A stretch of DNA of 40,451 bases from Brevibacillus panacihumi (GCF_003710985.1 NZ_RHHT01000060.1:1-40451); one strand, 5' to 3'; positions 18,398-26,705 are shown, counted from the stretch's first letter. The notes: generated from the sequence alone by a model not told the origin. A program made the numbers and translations.

Positions 18398-18436
18398 GAA
18401 AACAGCCACTGCCCCAAGCTGGTAGTGGCTGTTTTC
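18398..18436. terminator. Intrinsic terminator after the tubulin/vWA/GTPase operon
   Basis: A 13-bp perfect stem (GAAAACAGCCACT at 18398-18410 with its complement at 18424-18436) closes a short loop. The 3' arm ends in TTTTC and the 5' arm begins with GAAAA, so it can act in both directions. Confidence 0.85.
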
Positions 18437-18526
18437 ATGATGATTCGCGACGAAATGGGCTGGAATTGAAAAAAAGACTTTAACATCTTATTTGAAAGTG
18501 CTAATATAACTACTGTAAGATCTTAA

Positions 18527-18556
18527 TTGAGAATGAATATCGCTATTACTGATAAT
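18527..18556 (+). promoter_or_regulatory. Sigma-A promoter of the siderophore importer operon
   Basis: TTGAGA at 18527-18532, an 18-base spacer and GATAAT at 18551-18556 form a good promoter (five of six at each element). Transcription would start near 18563, about 50 bases before the yclN-like start codon. Confidence 0.65.
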
Positions 18557-18564
18557 GAATCTCT
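18528..18564. promoter_or_regulatory. Two Fur-like boxes overlapping the promoter
   Basis: TGAGAATGAATATCG (18528-18542) matches 12 of 14 positions of the 7-1-7 Fur consensus and TGATAATGAATCTCT (18550-18564) matches 11 of 14. They cover the -35 and -10 elements, so iron-loaded Fur should block transcription when iron is plentiful. Confidence 0.75.
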
Positions 18565-18614
18565 TTATTAATGGGGAGCATATCCAAAATACCGTGGAAT
18601 TTCGGGGAAGAACT

Positions 18615-19568
18615 ATGAAGCTTAGATACCTGCTTGTAACGCTTATCCTATTATCCTTTGTCTCCCTGTTTATCGGGGTCAAGGACATATCGCCGCTGGA
18701 CTTGTTTGACTTGACAGAAGAGTCCACGCAAATCTTGTGGATCAGTCGCATTCCGCGGTTAGTCAGCATTATCATTGCCGGGATCAGCATGAGTATTGCA
18801 GGTCTGATCATGCAGCAGCTTACGCGCAACAAGTTCGTCTCTCCGACGACTGCGGGGACGGAGGACTCGGCGCGTTTCGGGATCCTGGTCGCCATGATGC
18901 TGTTCACGGACGCTCCACCGCTGCTTCGTTTGCTTGTTGCTTTCGTTTTTGCGCTGCTGGGAACGTATATCTTCATGAAGATCCTGGATCGCGTAAAGTT
19001 CAAGGACACCATTTTCATTCCCTTGGTGGGGTTGATGTTTGGAAATATCGTAGGCTCGATTACGACGTTCTTTGCCTACAAGTACGATCTGCTCCAGAAT
19101 ATCGGTTCATGGCTGCACGGAGATTTCTCTTCGATCTTGAAAGGCAACTACGAAATCCTGTACATCAGCATCCCGCTCGTCATCATTGCCTATCTGTTTG
19201 CCAACAGATTCACGATTGCCGGCATGGGTGAAGAGTTTTCCATCAACCTGGGGCTCAATTACAAGCAGGTTGTCAATATCGGATTGACGATTGTAGCGAT
19301 GGTCACCTCCGTGGTGATTCTCACGGTAGGAACGATTCCGTTTCTCGGGTTGATCATCCCGAACATCGTCACACTCTACCTGGGAGACAACCTGAAAAAG
19401 AGCCTTGTGCATACCGCTTTGCTCGGAGCCGTCTTTGTCCTGTTCTGTGACATTCTGGGCCGCCTGATCATTTTTCCATACGAAATCTCGATTGGCTTGA
19501 TGGTAGGCGTCATCGGCAGCGGAATTTTCATTTTCTTACTTATGAGAAGAAGGGCCTATGAACAATGA
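18615..19568 (+). CDS. yclN: Siderophore ABC importer permease, YclN-like
   Basis: The 317-aa polytopic protein belongs to the FecCD/BtuC permease family. It shows about nine hydrophobic segments, the early motif WISRIPRLVSIIIAGISMSIAGLIMQQLTRN and the FecCD-typical block TVGTIPFLGLIIPNIV. It pairs with the next permease to form the channel for an iron-siderophore complex. The order permease, permease, ATPase, binding protein and the lengths match Bacillus yclNOPQ, known to import petrobactin; sharing that exact substrate is inference. The ATG at 18615 has GGGGAAG about eight bases upstream; the earlier in-frame ATG at 18555 lies inside the promoter/Fur region and would be before the predicted transcript start. 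Its stop overlaps the next start (ATGA). Confidence 0.88.
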   Translation: MKLRYLLVTLILLSFVSLFIGVKDISPLDLFDLTEESTQILWISRIPRLVSIIIAGISMSIAGLIMQQLTRNKFVSPTTAGTEDSARFGILVAMMLFTDAPPLLRLLVAFVFALLGTYIFMKILDRVKFKDTIFIPLVGLMFGNIVGSITTFFAYKYDLLQNIGSWLHGDFSSILKGNYEILYISIPLVIIAYLFANRFTIAGMGEEFSINLGLNYKQVVNIGLTIVAMVTSVVILTVGTIPFLGLIIPNIVTLYLGDNLKKSLVHTALLGAVFVLFCDILGRLIIFPYEISIGLMVGVIGSGIFIFLLMRRRAYEQ

Positions 19569-20515
19569 AAGCAATGAAAACGAAAATCGGAGTTCTCGCA
19601 CTCGTTGCCATTGTCCTGATCGCCATCTTTATGCTGATCGATGCTGGCGGCAACTGGGACTATGTCCTGCCTAGACGATTTAAGAAGATCCTGGCGATCA
19701 TTCTTACCGGAAGCGTCATCGCGATCTCTACCGTTATCTTTCAAACCATTACCAACAACCGGATTTTGACGCCGAGCATCATCGGACTGGACTCGCTCTA
19801 CATGTTTATCCAGACCTTCGTGATCTTTTTCCTGGGCTCGGCGAGCAAGACGGCGATGGATAAAAACCTCAACTTCGTTCTCTCGGTGGGTCTGATGATC
19901 CTCTTCGCAGCACTCCTCTACAAGGTGCTGTTCAAGCGAGAGGGAAGGAACATCTACTTCCTGCTATTGATCGGGCTCATCTTCGGCACGTTGTTCAACA
20001 GTCTCGCGTCGTTCTTGCAGGTGCTGATCGATCCCAATGAATTTATGATCTTGCAGGACAGAATGTTTGCCAGCTTCAATAATGTGAACACCGATTTGCT
20101 GGTTATCAGTTGTGTGTTAGTCCTCGGAATCATCTTGTACCTCAGGCCATTCCTGAAGTATTTGGATGTATTGTCACTGGGGCGGGATGACGCGATCAAT
20201 CTGGGAGTCGATTACGACTACGTTGTGAAGCGCCTGTTGATTGTCATCGCGATTCTCGTATCGATTGCCACCGCGTTGGTAGGGCCGATCACCTTCCTGG
20301 GACTGCTCGTCGCCAACGTCGCCTACCAGTTTATGAAGACCTACCGGCACTCTTACTTGCTTTTCGGCGCTTCGTTGATCAGCATCATCGCATTGGTAGG
20401 CGGACTCTTGATTGTCGAGAGAGTCTTTACGTTCTCGACGACCATCAGCGTCATTGTCAACTTCATCGGCGGGGTTTACTTCATTTATCTTCTGCTAAAG
20501 GAGAATAAGGCATGA
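19565..20515 (+). CDS. yclO: Siderophore ABC importer permease, YclO-like
   Basis: The 316-aa second FecCD-type permease has an N-terminal membrane segment (IGVLALVAIVLIAIFML), RRFKKILAIILTGSVIAISTVIFQTITNNRILTPSIIG near residue 35-75, and the late motif ALVGPITFLGLLVANVAYQ. It should form a heterodimer with the YclN-like protein in the membrane. It overlaps the preceding stop by four bases and the following ATPase start by four bases, so expression of the three is tightly coupled. Length and gene order fit YclO of Bacillus. A second Met codon at 19574 is a possible start. Confidence 0.87.
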   Translation: MKAMKTKIGVLALVAIVLIAIFMLIDAGGNWDYVLPRRFKKILAIILTGSVIAISTVIFQTITNNRILTPSIIGLDSLYMFIQTFVIFFLGSASKTAMDKNLNFVLSVGLMILFAALLYKVLFKREGRNIYFLLLIGLIFGTLFNSLASFLQVLIDPNEFMILQDRMFASFNNVNTDLLVISCVLVLGIILYLRPFLKYLDVLSLGRDDAINLGVDYDYVVKRLLIVIAILVSIATALVGPITFLGLLVANVAYQFMKTYRHSYLLFGASLISIIALVGGLLIVERVFTFSTTISVIVNFIGGVYFIYLLLKENKA

Positions 20516-21270
20516 TAGAAGTAAGAAATGTCTCAAAACGCTACAGCAACAAATACGTCGTGGAAGATGTTTCCCTGAAGATTGCCAAGGGAAAAATCAC
20601 GTCCTTCATCGGGCCGAATGGTGCGGGGAAAAGTACCCTGCTGTCCATGATCAGCCGGCTGTTGACGAAGGATCAGGGTGAGATTCTGTTGGAGGGACAG
20701 GAGATCAGCAAAACCAAGAGTCAGGAGCTGGCGAAAAAGATCTCCATTCTGAAACAATCGAATCACATTTCGATCCGATTGACGATTCGGGAGCTGGTCA
20801 GCTTTGGGCGTTTCCCTTACTCGCAAGGAAACCTCACCAAAGAGGATTGGAAGCATGTCGATGAGGCCATTCGCTACATGGAACTGGAGGACATCCAGCA
20901 CAAGTTCCTGGACCAATTGAGTGGCGGACAAAAACAACGTGCCTACATCGCGATGGTCATCGCTCAAAACACAGAGTACATACTCTTGGATGAGCCGTTG
21001 AACAACCTGGATATGAAACACTCGGTCCAGATCATGAAAGTGCTTCGTCGGCTGGTAGATGAGCTGGGCAAGACCGTCGTCATCGTCATCCATGATATCA
21101 ACTTTGCTTCTTGCTACTCCGACTATATCGTCGCATTGAAAGACGGCAAGGTGATCGAGGAAGGTTCGACAGACAAGATTATCAACTCGCAGATTTTGAA
21201 AGATGTCTACGATATGGACATCCAGATCGAGGACATCGACGAGAACCGCATTTGCGTCTATTATGCTTAG
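20512..21270 (+). CDS. yclP: Siderophore ABC importer ATPase, YclP-like
   Basis: The 252-aa ATPase powers import by the two permeases. Walker A is GPNGAGKST at about residues 34-42, the signature is LSGGQKQRAYIA near 138, Walker B is YILLDEPLNNLD near 160, and the switch His lies in VIVIHDINFA. The length equals that of YclP. AAAGGAG is well placed and the ATG overlaps the permease stop. Its own stop is followed at once by a 50-nt hairpin, which separates it from the binding-protein gene. Confidence 0.9.
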   Translation: MIEVRNVSKRYSNKYVVEDVSLKIAKGKITSFIGPNGAGKSTLLSMISRLLTKDQGEILLEGQEISKTKSQELAKKISILKQSNHISIRLTIRELVSFGRFPYSQGNLTKEDWKHVDEAIRYMELEDIQHKFLDQLSGGQKQRAYIAMVIAQNTEYILLDEPLNNLDMKHSVQIMKVLRRLVDELGKTVVIVIHDINFASCYSDYIVALKDGKVIEEGSTDKIINSQILKDVYDMDIQIEDIDENRICVYYA

Positions 21271-21320
21271 TTAAAATTATTTTGTTGGCGTACGGTTTTC
21301 GGCGTCAGCAATAATTTTAA
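21271..21320 (+). promoter_or_regulatory. Intercistronic hairpin before the siderophore-binding protein gene
   Basis: TTAAAATTATT at 21271-21281 pairs perfectly with AATAATTTTAA at 21310-21320, and the inner GTTGGCG/CGTCAGC arms extend the stem with wobble pairs. There is no clean T tract after it. It may stabilise or process the mRNA, or cause partial termination, so that the lipoprotein is made in a different amount from the transporter. Confidence 0.65.
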
Positions 21321-21355
21321 ATAAAAAATTTCATAAATCCCTAGAGGTGATAGAA

Positions 21356-22348
21356 GTGAAGAAAAAAATGACCATGCTGTTGATGACGGGATTGCTGGCT
21401 GTGTTTGCAGCTGCATGCGGTTCCGCCAATACAGCGACAAATCCAGCACCAGCAGCCAACACAAACACAGAGGCTCCGCAAACCAACGCAGCAGCTCCAG
21501 CAGCGGAGGAACTGACCATCAAGCATAAACTGGGTGAAGCGAAGATTAAGAAGAACCCGCAAAACGTCGTAGTCTTTGACTTTGGGGTATTGGATTCCCT
21601 CGACCGACTGGGTATTGAGGTAACAGGCGTACCGCAAGCCAATATTCCTCCGTATCTGAAAAAATACGAGGATGCCAAATACAAAAATGCAGGTGGCTTG
21701 AAAGAGCCTGATTTTGAAAAAATCAATGCCATGAAGCCAGATGTCATTCTGATCTCCGGAAGACAGCAAGAGGCTTACGAAGAGCTGAACAAAATCGCGC
21801 CAACCATCTTCTTGGGTGTCGATACGACCAAATACATGGAATCCTTTACTGAAAACATGAAGACACTCGGAACCATCTTTGGCAAAGAAGCTGAAGTGGA
21901 TGCCGAGCTGGCGAAAATCGATGACAGCATCAAGCAGCTGAAAGAGAAAACAGCAGCAGCCCAAGATAAAAAAGCATTGATTATCCTGACGAACGAAGGC
22001 AAAATCAGTGCCTACGGCCCAAGCTCCCGCTTCGGTATTCTGCATGACGTGTTTGGCTTTGCCCCTGCTGATGACAAGATCGAAGTATCCACACATGGAC
22101 AAAGCGTATCCTATGAGTATGTAGCAGAGAAAAACCCTGACTATCTGTTTGTCATCGATCGCAGCGTTGTCAATGCCGCTGATACGACAGGCAAGCAACT
22201 GGTTGAAAACGAGCTGGTAAAAGGCACGAAAGCATTTAAAGACGGAAATGTGATCTATCTGGATCCAAACTACTGGTACCTTTCCGGCGGCGGTCTGGAA
22301 TCCACTTCTCAAATGGCGGCCGAAGTGCTGAAAAACGTAAAATGGTAG
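21356..22348 (+). CDS. yclQ: Siderophore-binding lipoprotein, YclQ-like
   Basis: The 330-aa product is a cluster A-II/type III substrate-binding protein. It has a lipoprotein signal (MKKKMTMLLMTGLLAVFAAAC) with the lipid-anchored Cys followed by an Asn/Thr/Pro-rich linker, then two lobes bearing NVVVFDFGVLDSLDRLGIEV, FEKINAMKPDVILISGR and KNPDYLFVIDRS. It would catch the iron-siderophore outside the membrane and hand it to the YclNO channel. GTG at 21356 is preferred to GTG at 21347, because GAGGTGAT, a near-perfect ribosome site, then sits eight bases upstream. Similarity in pattern to YclQ suggests petrobactin or a related catecholate as ligand. Confidence 0.88.
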   Translation: MKKKMTMLLMTGLLAVFAAACGSANTATNPAPAANTNTEAPQTNAAAPAAEELTIKHKLGEAKIKKNPQNVVVFDFGVLDSLDRLGIEVTGVPQANIPPYLKKYEDAKYKNAGGLKEPDFEKINAMKPDVILISGRQQEAYEELNKIAPTIFLGVDTTKYMESFTENMKTLGTIFGKEAEVDAELAKIDDSIKQLKEKTAAAQDKKALIILTNEGKISAYGPSSRFGILHDVFGFAPADDKIEVSTHGQSVSYEYVAEKNPDYLFVIDRSVVNAADTTGKQLVENELVKGTKAFKDGNVIYLDPNYWYLSGGGLESTSQMAAEVLKNVKW

Positions 22349-22371
22349 GCTGATGAAGCCTCATGATCGTG

Positions 22372-22418
22372 ATGTCCCCTCTCGCAGTGAAAGCTGCGAC
22401 AGGGGACATTATTGTTTT
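22372..22418. terminator. Convergent terminator between yclQ and DUF218 gene
   Basis: ATGTCCCCT and TCGCAG pair with CTGCGA and AGGGGACAT (22372-22409) around a six-base loop, followed by TTATTGTTTT. The 3' arm reaches the stop codon of the oppositely oriented gene, so one hairpin may serve both. Confidence 0.85.
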
Positions 22419-22987
22419 AGCAGGTATTGATAATAAGCAAAAAATTCTCTGAATAGCGAATAGAGATCCCGCCATTCCAAATACTCTGCATGTGCCGAAT
22501 AGACAGGAGCGAAGTCGGCCTGGGCAAAGGCGAGCTTTGTCCTACTGATATGGTAAAACTGCGTAATCACCATGACCGACTCGAGTCCGTGGTCATCCAG
22601 AATTTTTCGGGTATTCAGCGCGGTCATTCTCGTGTTTACGCCCCTATTGTCCGTGATGATCCTGTCGCTCGGTATCCCTTTTTGCACGAGGTAACCCTTC
22701 ATCACCTCTGCTTCATCAAAGCCTTCCATGCCGACTCCGCCACTGACCAGAATGTACGGAAAATACCCTTCTTGATAAAGCTGTGCAGCCTTATCCAAAC
22801 GGTATCGCAACCTCTCCGACGGCGTCCCGTCCAGCTCCACTTTGTTGCCCAATACGACGCCTACATCGACTTTTTGGAGGTCATCTTGAAACCCGTCCAG
22901 GCTCACGAGCAGGACGTGAATAACAAACCAGGCAAGCAACAGGCAGACGACTTGAACGGTTCTTTTTTGAAACAGGAATTTGAGCAT
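22409..22987 (-). CDS. DUF218 (YdcF/SanA/ElyC-like) membrane protein
   Basis: The 192-aa protein has one N-terminal membrane segment (VVCLLLAWFVIHVLLVSL, about residues 12-30) and an outer DUF218 domain with its usual blocks: VGVVLGNKV, YILVSGGVGMEGFDEAEVM, RIITDNRGVNT and VMVITQFYHISRTKLAF. Members of this family in Enterobacteria (SanA, ElyC) affect envelope barrier and peptidoglycan/lipid carrier metabolism; the activity is uncertain and the role here is inferred only from the domain. The ribosome site (AAAGGG) is modest. It stands alone, convergent with the siderophore operon. Confidence 0.85.
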   Translation of the reverse strand: MLKFLFQKRTVQVVCLLLAWFVIHVLLVSLDGFQDDLQKVDVGVVLGNKVELDGTPSERLRYRLDKAAQLYQEGYFPYILVSGGVGMEGFDEAEVMKGYLVQKGIPSDRIITDNRGVNTRMTALNTRKILDDHGLESVMVITQFYHISRTKLAFAQADFAPVYSAHAEYLEWRDLYSLFREFFAYYQYLLKQ

Positions 22988-23035
22988 GTTATACCCTTTT
23001 TACCTTTTTTCGAAATAGTTGGTATTTCCATTGTA

Positions 23036-23083
23036 TCAAAAAAAGCTGTCCCCCGGCCATTTGCATGACCTTTTGGGACAGCC
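23036..23083 (-). terminator. Intrinsic terminator after DUF2653 operon
   Basis: On the minus strand AGGCTGTCCC pairs with GGGACAGCT across the loop at about 23053-23074, followed by a run of seven T. It lies 20 bases past the stop of the gene at 23103. Confidence 0.85.
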
Positions 23084-23102
23084 TCTATGATGGAATCAAT
23101 CG

Positions 23103-23402
23103 TTAGCCTCGATAAGTGACGTGTGCCATGATGCCTTCTTCTTCATCCAGAACCAGCTCGATGCCGGCCGTATAAGGGTTGAGCTGCATCTGAGTCTCCA
23201 GGTAGTAACGAATCGCTTCAATCAGATTGATCTCGATGAAAACCTGCTTTCTGCCCAAGGAGTACACCTCTGCGGAAAAGCCGTATTCCTCATCCCACAT
23301 CAGCTCGACTTCCACGTCCTGGGGTTGAATCTGTTTTTTACTCGCCACATGAATGCAAATGGCGTTGATCAGATGTTCTTCAGCGAAGATTATTTTTTCC
23401 AT
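23103..23402 (-). CDS. DUF2653 (YxcD-like) small protein
   Basis: The 99-aa acidic protein resembles YxcD/DUF2653 of Bacillales, whose function is unknown. The sequence reads as two related halves: the pattern LINAICIHVA..QDVEVELMWDEEYGFSAEVY in the first recurs as LIEAIRYYLE..YTAGIELVLDEEEGIMAHVTY in the second, which suggests an internal duplication. No signal or membrane segment is seen. Its start lies inside the end of the upstream gene (13-bp overlap), so the two are co-translated. Confidence 0.8.
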   Translation of the reverse strand: MEKIIFAEEHLINAICIHVASKKQIQPQDVEVELMWDEEYGFSAEVYSLGRKQVFIEINLIEAIRYYLETQMQLNPYTAGIELVLDEEEGIMAHVTYRG

Positions 23403-23845
23403 GGGTTTGGTTCCTGCTTCTGTGTGCGTTGTGTTTTGAAATAAACAATGATTTTACGGATCAGCACGACGATCGCCAGAACCGCCAGCAAGTTGATCAT
23501 GAGGCCAAGGATTTCACCCAAAGCGCCCATGCTGCCGAACAAGCCGCCAAACAGCAGGCCAGCCAAACCGCCCAGCATGAGACCTTTCATAAAGCCGCCG
23601 CCCATGAAACCGCCAGCCTTGTTTGTTGTTGCGGCTGCAGGAGCGTTGGATGGCGTGGATGTCTTATTGGTTGGAGAGTTCACACCGGAATTTGTCGTGC
23701 CAGGTGTTTGTGTATTCGTTGGTGTTGTATTCGAGAATGATTTTTTGCCCGACTTGTATCCTTTTGCATCGGCATGATCGTATTGGAAGCCGGCAGGAGC
23801 AAGTACAAGCATAAACGCAACCAGTATCATGATGAGTTTTTTCAT
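23390..23845 (-). CDS. Small exported/membrane protein, Tim44-like Gly-rich type
   Basis: The 151-aa product has a signal-like N-terminus (LIMILVAFMLVLAPAG), a low-complexity Thr/Asn/Pro/Ser linker at about residues 40-75, a Gly-rich membrane hairpin (GGFMGGGFMKGLMLGGLAGLLFGGLFG), a second membrane segment (ILGLMINLLAVLAIVVLI) and a basic tail. This layout is typical of proteins annotated as Tim44-like in Bacillales, though the Tim44 domain itself is not visible. It is the first gene of a two-gene operon with the DUF2653 gene. GAGGGG lies 12 bases before the ATG. Function unknown. Confidence 0.75.
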   Translation of the reverse strand: MKKLIMILVAFMLVLAPAGFQYDHADAKGYKSGKKSFSNTTPTNTQTPGTTNSGVNSPTNKTSTPSNAPAAATTNKAGGFMGGGFMKGLMLGGLAGLLFGGLFGSMGALGEILGLMINLLAVLAIVVLIRKIIVYFKTQRTQKQEPNPWKK

Positions 23846-23945
23846 CTATCAGGTAGCCCCTCTCTGTTTGTCTAGCTTACTTATAAGTCTACACGAATAT
23901 GATGGGTGGTGACAATGAAACATTTCGTGAAAATTTTGCCGTAGC

Positions 23946-23976
23946 AAAAAACCCCTAACGCAAGGTTAGAGGTTTT
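23946..23976 (-). terminator. Intrinsic terminator after metI
   Basis: AACCTCTAAC and GTTAGGGGTT (minus strand) pair around a five-base loop and are followed by TTTTTT. It is 18 bases beyond the stop of metI and ends the methionine importer transcript. Confidence 0.9.
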
Positions 23977-23993
23977 CGCTTGGAATTAGGATA

Positions 23994-24656
23994 CTAGGCA
24001 TTCTTTTTCAATTTTTTCGCTGCCCAGTTGCCGAGAGATTGAATGGCCTGAACCATTATGATCAGAATCACGACTGTAATCAGCATCACTTCAATATCCC
24101 ATTGCTGATAACCGTAACGCAATGCCAGGTCACCCAGACCCCCTGCACCGACAGCACCTGCCATCGCGGTAGCGCCGATCAGACCGATAGTGGCAATCGT
24201 CAAGCACAAGACGATTCCTGGTCTGGCTTCGCGCAGCATGATGCGGAAGATGATTTGCGTACGGGAAGCGCCCATCGCTTGGTACGCTTCGATAACTCCT
24301 CGGTCGACATCCAGCAGCGCTGTTTCCATCAGACGCGCGATGTACGGCGCAGTGTATACGATCAATGGGACGATCGCCCCTTCAATCCCGATCGAGGTTC
24401 CGACGACCAATTCCGTAAAGGGAATAATCGCGACCATCAGGATGATGAACGGCAGCGAGCGTACGATGTTGATGATCACATTCAGGATGTGGAACAGTGT
24501 CTTGTTCGGGAAAAGGTGATTGCCCTGTGTCACCACGAGCAATATGCCCAAAGGAATTCCGATCACGGTAGCAATGAACAAGGAGACGCCTACCATGATG
24601 ACGGTCTCTTCCAAGGATTTCGTAAATAAAGGGATCATCTCGACTAAACGGTCCAT
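23994..24656 (-). CDS. metI: Methionine ABC importer permease MetI
   Basis: The 220-aa permease has five to six hydrophobic segments and the EAA loop AYQAMGASRTQIIFRIMLREA at about residues 125-145, where the ATPase docks. SLPFIILMVAIIPFTELVVGTSIG is characteristic of the MetI/MetP family. It forms the channel for methionine with MetN and MetQ. The ATG shares one base with the TAA of metN, and the transcript ends in the terminator just behind it. The Bacillus name for the same gene is metP. Confidence 0.93.
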   Translation of the reverse strand: MDRLVEMIPLFTKSLEETVIMVGVSLFIATVIGIPLGILLVVTQGNHLFPNKTLFHILNVIINIVRSLPFIILMVAIIPFTELVVGTSIGIEGAIVPLIVYTAPYIARLMETALLDVDRGVIEAYQAMGASRTQIIFRIMLREARPGIVLCLTIATIGLIGATAMAGAVGAGGLGDLALRYGYQQWDIEVMLITVVILIIMVQAIQSLGNWAAKKLKKNA

Positions 24657-25693
24657 TATCTGGCTGCCTCCTCTCGTGTCACGATATCCACTTTGTATAC
24701 GGATTGTCGCAAGAATTCAATGCCTTCCTGTACGGCCTTCTCTTCGCCGGAGATGTGCAAAAGCAGAATGCCCAGCGCAGTTCCCTTGATGGACGTGATC
24801 GAACCGTACAGCAGATTGGTTGTCACCGGGAAACGCGCCGACAGATTGCCCAGGACGGGATCGAGTGCGGCATCACCGCGAAAAGCGACGCGAAGGATTT
24901 TGGCAGCAGGACCGCTCGGCTTGATGTTGGACAAAATTTCTGCGGGAACTTCATCGTCGAAAATCGTTTTGATAAAGTTGCGCGTCGTCGGTTGTTGCGG
25001 ATTGCTGAATACGTCCAGCACGGAGCCCTGTTCGATAACCTGTCCGTTCTCCATGATCGCGACACGGTCGCAAATCTTTTTAATCACTTGCATCTCGTGC
25101 GTGATCAGGACGATAGTCAGATTGAACTGGCGATTGATGTCCAGCAGCAGATCCAGGATCGATTCGGTGGTTTGCGGGTCGAGCGCTGAAGTCGCTTCGT
25201 CGCAAAGCAGAATTTCCGGATCAGTAGCGAGCGCGCGGGCGATCCCGACGCGCTGCTTCTGACCCCCGGACAACTGGGAGGGATAAGAGTTCGCCTTATC
25301 TTCCAGGCCGACGAGTCGGAGCAAATCCTTCACTTTCTTTTCAATGACATTCTTCGGCACTTTGTTCATGCGCAGAATCTCTGCTACGTTGTCATAGACA
25401 TTATAGGAAGAAAGCAGATTGAAGTGTTGGAAGATAATCCCGATCTTCTTGCGCGCCTGGCGAAGCTCGCTTTCCTTCAGCGACAGCATATCCTGACCAT
25501 TGACGACTACTGAGCCGCTTGTTGGCTTTTCGAGCAGGTTGATCGTTCGCAGAAGGGTGCTTTTCCCCGCGCCGCTAAAACCAATCACTCCGAAAATTTG
25601 ACCTTTCTCTACGTTCAGTGATACGCCCTTCAAGGCTTCAACCTGTTTGTTTCCCACCTTGTACGTCTTGTGGATCTCTGTTAGCTGAATCAT
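24656..25693 (-). CDS. metN: Methionine ABC importer ATPase MetN
   Basis: The 345-aa ATPase carries Walker A GFSGAGKST (about residues 38-46), signature LSGGQKQRVGIARAL (near 140), Walker B EILLCDEATSALD, and the H-loop in IVLITHEMQ. After residue 240 is a C-terminal NIL domain (LRVAFRGDAALDPVLGNL to the end), the methionine-sensing regulatory domain of MetN that causes trans-inhibition. AAGGAG stands before the ATG, and the binding-protein gene lies 34 bp upstream. Confidence 0.95.
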   Translation of the reverse strand: MIQLTEIHKTYKVGNKQVEALKGVSLNVEKGQIFGVIGFSGAGKSTLLRTINLLEKPTSGSVVVNGQDMLSLKESELRQARKKIGIIFQHFNLLSSYNVYDNVAEILRMNKVPKNVIEKKVKDLLRLVGLEDKANSYPSQLSGGQKQRVGIARALATDPEILLCDEATSALDPQTTESILDLLLDINRQFNLTIVLITHEMQVIKKICDRVAIMENGQVIEQGSVLDVFSNPQQPTTRNFIKTIFDDEVPAEILSNIKPSGPAAKILRVAFRGDAALDPVLGNLSARFPVTTNLLYGSITSIKGTALGILLLHISGEEKAVQEGIEFLRQSVYKVDIVTREEAAR

Positions 25694-25727
25694 CTATCCA
25701 GTCTCCTTGCTGTGCGAATTTCCTGTA

Positions 25728-26552
25728 TTACCAGGACGGGAGGACAGCTCCATCGAAGTGTTCCTCAATAAACTTCTTCACTTCTTCAGAACGGTAAGCT
25801 TCAATCAGTTTTTTAATGGCAGGATTATCTTTATTCGGTTCGTTTACGGCGATTACGTTCACATAAGGTGAATCAGATGTCTCAGAGAAGATCGAATCTT
25901 TCTTCGGAGAATAGCCGGCCGACATGGCGAAGTTCGTATTGATGCTCGCCAGCTCTACGTTTCCAAGGGAACGTGCCAGGAAAGCGGCTTCCAGTTCTTT
26001 GAATTCCAGGTTTTTCGGATTCTCGATGATATCCTGCGGAGTAGCATTATCCCCTACTCCTTCTTTTAGTTTGATCAATCCAGCAGCTTCGTATAGCTTC
26101 AGAGCGCGAGCGCGGTTGGATGGGTCGTTCTGGATACCTACGACGCCTCCTTCAGGAACATCCGCTACATTTTTATGCTTGGTGGAGTAGAGTCCCATCG
26201 GAAAGGTAACCGTTTTGTCTGCTATGACGATTTTGGTCTTGTGGTCAGCATTGAATTTATCGAGGAAAGGAATGGTTTGGAAGCTGTTGGCATCCAGGTT
26301 TCCTTTATCGAGCGCTTGGTTTGGCTGTACATAGTCATTGAAAACCACAACTTCTACTTCCAGTCCCTTTGCTTGCGCTACTTCTTTTACCTTGTTCATG
26401 ATTTCTTCGTGCGGTCCTGCCGTAACGCCAACCTTTACTTTTGTCTGTTCAGCGGCTGCTCCTGCCGGGGCAGCTTCTTCCTTTGCTCCGCAACCTGTCA
26501 GCAATGCGGCAGCGAGCAGAAATGATGAAAGCAAAAAACCTGTCTTTTTCAA
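25728..26552 (-). CDS. metQ: Methionine-binding lipoprotein MetQ
   Basis: The 274-aa protein has a lipoprotein signal with LLTGC as lipobox (Cys at about residue 21), an Ala-rich linker, and the NlpA/MetQ fold (KVGVTAGPHEEIMNKVKEVA, GLEVEVVVFNDYVQPNQAL, DANSFQTIPFLD, VGIQNDPSNRARAL). It binds methionine outside the membrane. The start codon is TTG at 26552, with GGGGAG seven bases before it. It is the first gene behind the SAM riboswitch, so the whole metQNI operon should be shut off when SAM is high. Confidence 0.94.
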   Translation of the reverse strand: MKKTGFLLSSFLLAAALLTGCGAKEEAAPAGAAAEQTKVKVGVTAGPHEEIMNKVKEVAQAKGLEVEVVVFNDYVQPNQALDKGNLDANSFQTIPFLDKFNADHKTKIVIADKTVTFPMGLYSTKHKNVADVPEGGVVGIQNDPSNRARALKLYEAAGLIKLKEGVGDNATPQDIIENPKNLEFKELEAAFLARSLGNVELASINTNFAMSAGYSPKKDSIFSETSDSPYVNVIAVNEPNKDNPAIKKLIEAYRSEEVKKFIEEHFDGAVLPSW

Positions 26553-26647
26553 TGTAGTTCTCCCCTTTTTCTTTTTGTCTATATTATTTGAAACAATGAA
26601 GCCACAAAGATCAGAGGTTTTTTGCTTTGCACATCACATTGCACATC

Positions 26648-26675
26648 AAAAAACCTCTTCTTGAAAAGAAGAGGT
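26648..26675 (-). terminator. Riboswitch-controlled terminator
   Basis: CCTCTTCTT and AAGAAGAGG pair around a three-base loop, followed on the minus strand by TTTTTT. The 5' arm of the stem can instead pair with the GAGAGG at the 3' side of the riboswitch P1 helix, which would make the competing antiterminator. Confidence 0.88.
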
Positions 26676-26705
26676 CACTAGACAACACGAAAAAAGTCGC
26701 TGCTT

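Noticed and set aside
23902..23940. Possible sigma-W type promoter (TGAAAC...CGTA)
   Set aside because: The spacing is 18 bases instead of 16-17, and nothing is transcribed rightward from there.
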